Origin: Sphaerosporella brunnea
Lineage: Eukaryota; Ascomycota; Pezizomycetes; Pezizales; Pyronemataceae
DNA length: 64,000 nt
Assembly (NCBI GenBank): GCA_008704415.1
Contig: VXIS01000026.1
Location: 186,001-250,000 of the forward strand
Direction: 5' to 3'
Shown: in pieces, positions 56,412 to 64,000 of the stretch
Layout: each line of letters starts with the position of its first letter
How positions within the stretch are numbered: the stretch's first letter is position 1
Notes under the pieces: generated by a model
The model's input: the letters and a program-made list of their open reading frames with translations, nothing else
What the model was told of the DNA's origin: nothing
The model's database searches: none
Translations under genes and position numbers: made by a program

Positions 56412-56681
56412 TTAGGCCGTCCAAACAACCCCAATGTATAAGCCCAACCAAACAAAATAGCTGGTGTGAACACGACTGCCAATGAAGCGCATTACGCCCT
56501 TCCGTACAGTGAAGCGCCAGATGCCTGACCACGCTATGAGCGGTGAGAGAAGGCTGAGGAAGAACTCCACAAAATCGTGGCTGGCGGTGGGGATATATTC
56601 GTCGGAGCCTCTGACGAAGGTGGAGGAGTAGGCTGGCCTTAGTGGTTGCCTGATGGGGTTGATGAATGTTTTGTGGCCCAT
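56412..56681 (-). CDS. Candidate small membrane protein, 89 aa
   Basis: The first ATG in the frame lies at 56,681 (GGGACCATGGGC, good context) and gives MGHKTFINPIRQPLRPAYSS. Two hydrophobic segments follow: FVEFFLSLLSPLIAWSGIWRF (about residues 37-57) and SYFVWLGLYIGVVW (about 73-86), separated by a basic stretch (TVRKGVMRFIGSR). The layout suits a two-span membrane protein. I recognise no family and cannot exclude chance. Upstream in frame the sequence stays open for 21 more codons without ATG. Confidence 0.35.
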   Translation of the reverse strand: MGHKTFINPIRQPLRPAYSSTFVRGSDEYIPTASHDFVEFFLSLLSPLIAWSGIWRFTVRKGVMRFIGSRVHTSYFVWLGLYIGVVWTA

Positions 56682-58809
56682 GGTCCCCGTATCAGCAGTC
56701 CCTTGCGCTTTGGTTCCAAGTAACCCGATGTTGACCAGCGACAACCTAGACTACATCGTCATCATATAGATACTGTATGTGTTGCGCCGAAACGTCCACT
56801 TAATCGTCTGATCAGCTTATAGTCCGGATATGTCTTTCATTCAGACCCTCTTTATGGCAGCTGGGTGGAGGCTGCGCTTGAGCGCGTGTGTATCCGTTGC
56901 CCTATATAGACCGCTTTTCTCGGGGAACGGTGATCTGCTATGAACAGCAACACACCTTCGCAAGAAATGCTTTACTTGGGTATTTCAACATGCAGTCCAT
57001 GTGGCTCTCCGACTCTTGTTCGCATCCAGTTGGCGCCGGCCATCCACTCGCTTGCTGTTCGATATCCGCGTCACTAATTGCTCCGGGGAACCGAAGCACT
57101 CAGTGAAAGAATCCATGCTGCCTGGTTGGCTTCGCTGTGTATATGCTGTTGGCTGCGGGCATACATTACAGACTGGGTAAGCAGGGCGTTACAAGCCCAT
57201 AGCAGCTACACTATAAATGGATGAATATTCCAACATCTAGGCGCCCAGTGGACCTCGTCCCTATTCGACCTGGTTTGCGTCGCCGCCTGGAAACCTGATG
57301 GGTTGACCACTGTTTTCGTTCCTTTTTTTCTTTGATTCTATGTTTCACACCGGGCTGTATTTTTCACCACCTGTTTAATCATACACGGCCGCTCTCAGGA
57401 TGCCCCGTTTGCACTGACAAAGGTCGCTGCGCCTTATGTGTGACCACGACCCTTGCTAAATCATCCATTTCCTTCACCGTGAGGTCGGAAAAGGGCAAAT
57501 ACTAGGACGTTGTGATTATTGTCCTGCCCTCGCACGCAGCCTGCACAACCCGGGATCTAGCCAACCAGCAATTGGGAGCTACTCAGCCACAGAATTCAAT
57601 TGTGAGGTATTTTCTCGGTGGATCCGCGGAACGGAGAGACAGACCAGCGTTATGCGTCACTCTCAAACTGTCCTTTTAGCCAATCCTGACCAATGGTTTT
57701 GCCAGCGCCGGCGTTGACCTCATTTAGCCGGTCTAACTGCGTTGCCGCTTGCGTTGTGGAAGGTCCCGAGCAGAAATCAACACACTGTCTTGTCAGACAT
57801 TGTGGTCATGACGCCGCCTATGTTTTCTCAGCCATGTTTCGGTATGTACGCTGACTCTCATCGCTGGGATGGGTTCCAACTGAAGATGGCTCTGTTGGAA
57901 AATTGAATAGGGCCCGGCTCAGGACCGTCTAGTGATTGCAGTGCTTCCCTGTTATAACTCACACAACATGGCGCCGATCTGTCATCACCCGGACAATTTC
58001 CACCGCCGGCTGGAACAATCAGTTGTTGATCAGAGCGCTGGTTTGTCAGTGCACCTATTCCGTGCCCGCGACCAGCACGGCCTCTGCTCAACACGGTCGC
58101 TTACTGCCAGGCAATAATGGCCAGTGCTTGGCCTGGAAGATGTTGTCGACAAGGTCCATGCTGCATACCGATTCCCGCCAAATGCGTCTGACAGGGTCGA
58201 AAGACAATTTCCCACAGCGCATTATCCACGACTCAGGATGAGCTGCTTATATCTACTTATGTCCTCAACAGCAGATGGGTCATGCGCAGGCGGAATGCCG
58301 CCTGGTGAACTCGTTAAGAACAAACAAGCACCTGAAGCTGCTCGCGCTGAATGGCGAACGACCCTGAATGGCAAACAACCCTATTCTCCGCTAGCAGTGT
58401 GATCCAGATGAGAGCCTCCGCAGGTCCACGCGAGCTGGGCGGAGATGATGTGTTGGTACACACACTACCGGCCCCCACATCGTACGTCTCCAGCCAAGCT
58501 CGCCTCGACCTCCTTCATCTCCTGCTGCCGTCGGGTTCAGCGTACGATTGAGAACGACTCGTCGCCACCGCCGCTACCTTCCGATTTATTTACGCTGACC
58601 AGGGTGCTCGCCACGAGGGGCGATCAAAAGAATAGTCCTCCTAGTGCAGGAGATCTCAAATACCTTCACGTCGTTGAGCTCGACGTCGACGACCACTGAA
58701 AACTGAATGACCTTTTCCGGTGCGGGATGCTGGTCAACCCTGCTATGCTAGCCATTGCCAGGCGCCAGCTGACGTTTCTCCCCGCTGCCCTGGTGGTGAA
58801 TGTGTGTGA
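56682..58809. other. No recognisable feature
   Basis: Short frames only. From 57,110 to 57,850 even chance frames are rare. At 58,445-58,699 a plus frame ending YLHVVELDVDDH is gene-like but lacks a start or motif. Confidence 0.35.
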
Positions 58810-59115
58810 TTACGGCGCTTCTCTACCGCGAGTGCACCACCACCCACGGACTACCACCTCTGGGTTCCCCATGGCCCTTCCCGCCAATGTCGATATCATT
58901 CCGGAGCGCGCCAACGACGTGTCCAGCCATCTGCATGTTCCAATCGTCTGGGCTGTCGCTATCGGGCCGCGGTCATGTACTTGCAGCTGGTCAATCACCT
59001 TCGCTAGGAGGTTCGTGCTCGTTTGGTCATTGTCCGTCAACGCCACCGATTCAGACACCGTGATATCTAGTGAAGCATCGATCGTGTCATCATCGGGCGT
59101 TGTGGAACCGCTCAT
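58810..59115 (-). CDS. Hypothetical protein with acidic N-terminus, 101 aa
   Basis: ATG at 59,115 opens MSGSTTPDDDTIDASLDITV, an acidic Ser/Thr-rich head, followed by LLAKVIDQLQVHDRGPIATA and RWLDTSLARSG. Third codon positions are strongly G/C, unlike random sequence. It is divergently arranged with the spliced gene starting at 59,452, the two starts being 336 bp apart. The frame ends with CTRGREAP; a continuation by splicing is possible. Family unknown. Confidence 0.4.
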   Translation of the reverse strand: MSGSTTPDDDTIDASLDITVSESVALTDNDQTSTNLLAKVIDQLQVHDRGPIATAQTIGTCRWLDTSLARSGMISTLAGRAMGNPEVVVRGWWCTRGREAP

Positions 59116-59392
59116 CGAGTAAACAGCCAGCCGGCCGGGCTCGAGTTAAAACGCAATCCCGTTTTTGAACAGCGTAACGCAGCGTGACTCATTCGGCTCG
59201 CCTGCGTGGATGTTGAGAGCAGTGCCACCAGGTTCACCGGGGGCACCCACCGCGCAGGCTGTTGAGCCGGGGGTATCGACGAAAGCAATGCACCCGTCAA
59301 TTGAACCCTCGAGGGCATGGCTTGCAGTGTTGCGATGCATCTTCCTACAACTTTGCACCTACACAATTTTGTACCCACGCCGCTGCAGCTGG

Positions 59393-59401
59393 TATATATA
59401 T
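59393..59401 (+). promoter_or_regulatory. TATA box of the spliced gene at 59,452
   Basis: TATATATAT lies 51 bp upstream of the ATG at 59,452. A start site about 25-30 bp downstream of it would leave a leader of roughly 20-30 nt, normal for a compact fungal gene. Confidence 0.6.
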
Positions 59402-59451
59402 CACGCGACAGGTCCGTCTTTAGACCACATTGCAAAGTCACCATACACCGG

Positions 59452-59993
59452 ATGGAGCCAGAAGAAAACAACTCAACCACAGTCGCCCGAGCCAACATGC
59501 TGCTGTTAGTATAGCCTATTGCACCCCGCGGTTCATCTAATCATTCATCTCCTGCAGGGGCCGCGTATCCAGGGGTGAGGTATTGATCCCCTTGGGCCGA
59601 GACTACAAGCTCCCCAATGCGTTTGTCACTCTAGATCGCGCGCGAGCTGGTCAGACGACCCACACCAGCCCACGGGTGTCTCAGGTATTGCCTGGCTTTG
59701 TAGTACACCTTCAGCTAGCCGACGACGTTGTTGCCATTGCCTTTGAGCGTACTGTGGCTACCGGACAGGCCCTATCGGGGTTCATGTCGCGTCTCGCCTT
59801 CAGCATGCGGGCGGACGAGTATCAGGCGTTTCGCGCTGGGATGATCATGCTGCTTCACGACGGCCTGGCAGTATCAAAGATTCATATCCACCCGGATGCC
59901 AGCGACAGCGAGGACGATAAGTTTTGCGCAACGGTCGGTGGGCTGCATGAAGGCGAGGTTGTTTTCCTTCAGGTTGATGGACGCAGCGGATAA
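59452..59993 (+). CDS. Hypothetical protein, two exons, 162 aa
   Basis: Exon 1 (59,452-59,504) begins MEPEENNSTTVARANMLL. A 53-bp intron (59,505-59,557) has GTTAGT, a CTAAT branch-like site about 20 nt before the end, and CTGCAG. Exon 2 (59,558-59,993) continues in frame with GRVSRGEVLIPLGRDYKLPN and stays open to TAA. Without splicing, exon 1 stops after 18 codons, and exon 2 has no upstream ATG in frame. The body has alternating hydrophobic segments (LPGFVVHLQLADDVVAIAFE) and an acidic loop (HPDASDSEDDKF), then HEGEVVFLQVDG. It looks soluble and globular. I recognise no family. A TATA box lies 51 bp upstream. Possible AT-rich 3' signals (TATAAATACTG) occur at about 60,040. Confidence 0.6.
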
Positions 59994-60560
59994 GCCTGTA
60001 AGGTACTGGGTTTAACGAATTTGCAATGGAATGTTTCGTTGTATAAATACTGAAAGGCCCGACGCCACAATCATTGTCTCATTAGCCCGGCTATAGTCCA
60101 TTATCGCTGAGGGCTTCCCCAGACTATTTCCTGTGGAATCACGGCTAGTGTCACGGTCGCCACAGAAAACTCTCAGATCTTACAGTTTATGTCAATCTAG
60201 CTAGAGCCCTCCATTCATGCATCCGCCACCTCAAACACTGAGGAGGCAGGAGCTGCGTTGCAGTTCGCAGTGAAGCCTCTCGCATGTTTAGTCAGCCCTG
60301 CAACGTGCTACCCCAAAAGCCCGGGTGGGCCCGAGCGGGTGGGGATGCGGATTGTCACTCCACCATTTCGGGTCCGATACACATAGGTGCGCCCCTGAAC
60401 CGGTTCCCGGTCAAGGCCTCAATGGTCCAGGATCCATTTCCAGGCGCAGTTGTAATGCATTGCGAGGCCAAGGCACTCCGTTGGGACCAAAATTTGGGGA
60501 TTATCCGGGGGCCTGGTTGGTCCCATGTCCATTGCTCGAACACGCATCGGTCCTACCTTG
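59994..60560. other. Downstream region of the spliced gene, no other gene
   Basis: It holds the probable 3' UTR and then unassigned sequence. A 100-codon plus frame (60,284-60,586) has no motif and runs into the tandem duplication. Confidence 0.4.
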
Positions 60561-60964
60561 CCTTCATAATGTATTGTATGTCATAGATAGCCTGGCGTAA
60601 TTGACTAAAATGCGATTCTAGTAGTTGCTCGAGCGCACTGGAACTCAGTAGCAAGTAGAGGAGCTAAGCTTTCTTTACACTCGCCCTCTATTGATTGACA
60701 TACCGATATAATGGTATTGCTGCATACTCATCAGACCGCTGAGTCTTACAACACGGAACAAACCTTCATAATGTATTGTATGTAATACATAGCCTGGCGT
60801 AATTGACTAAAATGCGATTGTAGTAGTTGCTCGAGCGCACCGGAACTCAGTAGCAAGTAGAGGAGCTAAGCTTTCTTTACACTCGCCCTCTATTGATTGA
60901 CATACCGATATAATGGTATTGCTGCATACTCATCAGACCGCTGAGTCTTACAACACGGAACAAA
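60561..60964. repeat. Recent tandem duplication, two 202-bp units
   Basis: Units 60,561-60,762 and 60,763-60,964 are the same length and differ at only four positions (three near the left half: TCATAGA/TAATACA and ATTCTAG/ATTGTAG; one GCACTGG/GCACCGG). They begin CCTTCATAATGTATTGTATG and end CACGGAACAAA. There is no open frame through the unit. The near-identity makes it the youngest rearrangement visible here, or an assembly artefact. Confidence 0.95.
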
Positions 60965-63510
60965 ACGGCTGGCAGCTGGTAAATACCCCGGGGCAACCAC
61001 TGTCCAGCGTCTATCCTTTCTCACTCATTGCCGCACATTTAGCAAACTTCAGTGCACAGTACGTCAGCACCTGAGTCATTGTCCAGCCTAAATATCTTCA
61101 GTCGAGGCCTCTCTGCTGCCGAATACATCGGTTTGAACTGGCAAGGACGCAGGGCTCAAGCTTTGGGCTCCACCCTGGTGAGCTCAAGGCAATCACGGCG
61201 AGTCTGCTTCAAATTGTGCAGTAGCCTGGGAACATACTCCTCTTGGGGCACACGACACAGTGCCTGGTTGCGCTGTCCCATAGGGAACGTTTACATTCTG
61301 TGAACGCCATCCAGCCTGTATCCACAGTAAATTTTGCCAAAGCCCCTCTTTTTGTCTGTTTTACATCAGCAAAACTTGATATGCGAGTAATAATACCTGG
61401 ACCACAACAGAATGGAAACTCATGGTTGTACGTTGTATAGGTTGTAGGTTTTCTCGGAACCTTGATGTGCCACACTCTTGGACAAGTCTGTCGTAGATTG
61501 TTTCCAAGCTTGCCCTCATGACTATATGTCAAAATATTCACACCCAGTTGCTGTGCCCTTTGTTTTGTGTTGCACCGTCATGCGATATCTTCGCTTCCAG
61601 TATGAACTGCTGTCAGTGGACAAGGTAAACGGCAACACCGTGACGCAATGGGTAAGCAGGAGACCAAGCAAACCTGTTGCTTCCCTTCCAAATCCGCGAA
61701 TCGTGCAATGGCATAGGTAGCTGCTATCCTGGGTACTCAAGATGTAGATCTCCGTATCGATGAAACTGGACAGGGCCAGGTTTGCTGCAATAATCTAGGA
61801 CAAAATGCGTCGCCAAAGTTGCACATATTGTAGTTGGATTGCTCCAAAATCGCTCAACGCTGTGAACACTTGTCGTTCTGCCACGGCCATAACCAGCGAG
61901 GGAGATGTTAAAACTGCCGTGGCCGCAACATTCATACGCACGGACATCTCATTTCCCCTATCCGTACCGCCTTAGAATAAGTACCACAGATGGCTGCTCT
62001 CTGGTCGAATGACGATTAATGTTTCCGTTCTGAAGGAATCCCACGCCCGCGCATTGACGGTAATATGGCTATCAAACATTTCGCAGCAACTCCAGCTGCT
62101 GTGGGCCTATTGGTACACATCCGCGTATTACTGGTATTGACTGGTCGTGGCCTTAGGGGTCGCTGGGCTACAGGCATAAGAGCACGGCAACGCAGCCACC
62201 CGTTACCGCAAACATCATAGCAACCGGCATCTTCCATGGAAGCTTTGGACAGGTTGCGCGTTCTGGAAAGAAACCTCGCTAAGTCGGGATCTTGCGCAAA
62301 ATTCCGCCTTTGATTCCGGCTTTGCTCTCTTGTGGACCACTGGTACTGCTGGATATATGATTTCCCTTTCGCAGCATATCGGTGTTGTAAGCTACTGCCG
62401 CTGTGGGCGTTTCGCTCTTGTTCTGAGACACCTGCACAGCATTGACCGAGATGGCCTCGAGTGGGTTATGGAGAGTTACATTCAATCATGACATGAAAGA
62501 TGGTTAACAAACCTGTATTGGACGGCAGGCTGTATGTACAGTCGATTTCAGCCTATATCTGGCCGTCAATGGGGCGATGTGGCGGCTGGTGGAACAATGA
62601 CTGAAAACGATTTCGATTGTGTGATACCCTGACCCGCAAAGATCAATGCCTGGCTCTCGAGACCTGTAAGGCCAAAAGGATATATCCTGATTGCCACACA
62701 CCAGCGAAAATCTCCGATCAGGCCAGAAGCAGAGTTTCTACGGCGCGAGGATGCTAGGTGAGGCACGTGAGTGGGGAATATTGTTGCTCGGGCTGAATAC
62801 CAAGACAACCCTGTTCAAAGCCCCATCGTCTCCATGCACCAAAGGAACGTGGTGCCCCATGCACCGTAGCACCCTCGGCGAGGGAAGGACATTGGGGTCT
62901 GCGCGCGCACAGCCTGTTGCTAAGGAGTGGCGCTCAGGCGTCCACCAGTTCCCAGTCACCCCCTTCTTCGGGCGGCACAATGACTGGAGTAGTGCAAGGA
63001 CTGACGTTGTGCACACTGTTTCGCGACACGGGGTGCAGGCGCACGGAGGCTAGATGACGGGGCGGACATGCACGTTGTTCACCTCCGAGTTAAGAAGGTA
63101 GCAATGAACACGTGGACAGTCGGGTATCGCGACAACCCTCATGAAACATCGAGTGGTGTCGGGAGGCTTACATGGTTTCACGGTAAACGGCAAGCAGAAT
63201 ACTGGCCAGCAGAAGCGGGCCTTGCGGCGAGGGATGCTGTGACCGCGTAGTCTATCTTTGCACGAGAGGCAGGCAAATAGCTATCTTGCGACCGGGTTGC
63301 CCGGGCACGCAGGTAGGTTCACGGAGGCCAGGTCAGCCTTGAGAGATGGCCTTAAATCGGCCTGATTTGCATGAAAATATATACTAGTAGGAAGCTCGAA
63401 GCAATGGCAGCAGCCCTCCATCGCCCCACAGTGAACACCTTTCCGTTCCCTGCTTACAACTTGAAAGCGAGTTCCATGCGACCGCAGCGGTTCCAGCCGT
63501 CGTCATCTTT
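60965..63510. other. No supportable gene
   Basis: Frames up to 120 codons (62,691-63,053) are overlapped on the other strand and have no motif. The stretch 61,740-62,010 is nearly devoid of open frames. A TATA-like run (AAATATATACTAG) lies at about 63,375, just outside the 3' end of the kinase-like gene. Confidence 0.35.
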
Positions 63511-64000
63511 CTAGGCGATTACCAACCCGCTGATGTCGACTTCCGGCTCGTCGTCTGCCGCGTAAACATCACCCCAATCAACCGCGCCCGCCGCGTCTCC
63601 CGCGGAATCACAAACGTCGCTCCTGAGCGCCGTGACCAGCGTCCTGATGTTTCTCAGACCCTCTATGTCCTGTCTCCTCGCGGCTTCCACGAACGGGCTC
63701 CACGGCGGGCTTCGGTGTAGCTCGTACCACAGCTGTCTCAACGTCAACGTCGCGGCCGAATCCGGATCGTCGATGCTCCACGGTTCAAAGCCGATGACGC
63801 TGCGGGGGTAAAGGAGTGCGTTGGCAAGCAGTACATAGGCCAGGTAGTCGTCTTCGAAGGAGGCGATGTACAAGTGATCCTTTAGCTTGCCGATGAGTTT
63901 TGGCGGGCAGCAGATGAAGCCCCCGCGGTAATATATTCTCTCGGAAGTGCGTGCGATAGCACAGCCGAAATCAATGAGGTAAGCTTCGTCGACGCTGGTA
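63511..64000 (-). CDS. Protein-kinase-like protein, C-terminal part (5' end outside the window)
   Basis: The frame is open from the window edge to a TAG at 63,511, giving at least 162 residues. The first visible residues hold AYLIDFGCAIA: DFG is the metal-binding motif of protein kinases and the preceding hydrophobics fit. Some 15 residues later YYRGGFICCPPKLIGKL takes the place of the activation segment, with CCPP where kinases usually have APE. Then EDDYLAYVLLANALLYP fits the F-helix region with its conserved Asp (normally D-x-W-S-x-G), and the C-lobe ends about 100 residues on. An acidic tail (DVYAADDEPEVDISG) closes the protein. Divergent kinase families of this sort are expanded in some early fungi and protists; activity cannot be judged because the ATP-binding lobe and catalytic loop lie outside. 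Confidence 0.75.
   Translation of the reverse strand, partial: TSVDEAYLIDFGCAIARTSERIYYRGGFICCPPKLIGKLKDHLYIASFEDDYLAYVLLANALLYPRSVIGFEPWSIDDPDSAATLTLRQLWYELHRSPPWSPFVEAARRQDIEGLRNIRTLVTALRSDVCDSAGDAAGAVDWGDVYAADDEPEVDISGLVIA

Noticed and set aside
1..64000. RIP-type mutation of repeats.
   Set aside because: LINE relics remain GC-rich and decay mainly by frameshifts and mixed substitutions; a formal TpA/ApT index was not computed, so weak RIP is not excluded.
1..64000. tRNA and rRNA genes.
   Set aside because: No convincing T-arm (GGTTCGANNCC) with a matching acceptor stem and no conserved rRNA block was seen; a covariance-model scan would be decisive.

Overview
The window looks like a transposon-rich stretch of a eukaryotic nuclear genome, most likely fungal. 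The evidence is one gene that reads best with a 53-bp GT-AG intron (GTTAGT donor, CTAAT branch-like site, CTGCAG acceptor), TATA boxes close to start codons, TTAGGG-type telomere-like repeats, LINE retrotransposons whose RNase H and C-terminal zinc-finger parts resemble fungal (Tad-like) elements, and an IS630/Tc1-mariner transposase of a type I know from fungi. I cannot name the species; a non-fungal protist or alga is not excluded. Most open frames are short, and I could recognise no housekeeping gene.

Layout, 1-15,500: mostly unassigned sequence, with a telomere-like repeat (3,259), a LINE 3' half (A, 4,450-6,333), a second LINE 3' end (B, 7,030-7,625) and a clear core promoter (8,280-8,370). 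15,500-26,000: a small foldback element, two candidate genes (16,405-17,435), a non-autonomous hAT element (18,192-18,646), a dead transposase on the minus strand (22,821-23,660) and two copies of a 144-bp MITE. 26,000-34,300: LINE C, split cleanly by a 986-bp hAT element with a perfect 8-bp target duplication, then a candidate gene with repeated blocks. 35,570-37,830: a degenerate minisatellite interrupted by a truncated LINE with a perfect 13-bp target duplication. 38,166-41,757: another transposase relic, a 141-bp hAT MITE, a LINE fragment and LINE D. 45,308-47,821: a telomere-like repeat and an apparently intact 2,434-bp Tc1-mariner-type transposon with 50-bp inverted repeats. 47,830-50,800: the longest LINE relic (E, minus strand). 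55,514-56,006: a further hAT element. 56,400-64,000: the most gene-like part, with a possible small membrane protein, a divergent gene pair, a recent 202-bp tandem duplication and, at the right edge, the C-terminal part of a protein-kinase-like gene.

The elements are nested, so part of the history can be read: hAT after LINE C, truncated LINE after the minisatellite, Tc1-type element next to the end of LINE E. LINE copies have decayed by frameshifts, stops and substitutions rather than by wholesale C-to-T change, so RIP-like mutation is not obvious. The active-looking part is the Tc1-type transposon; the host genes at the right end are of unknown or only broadly known function.
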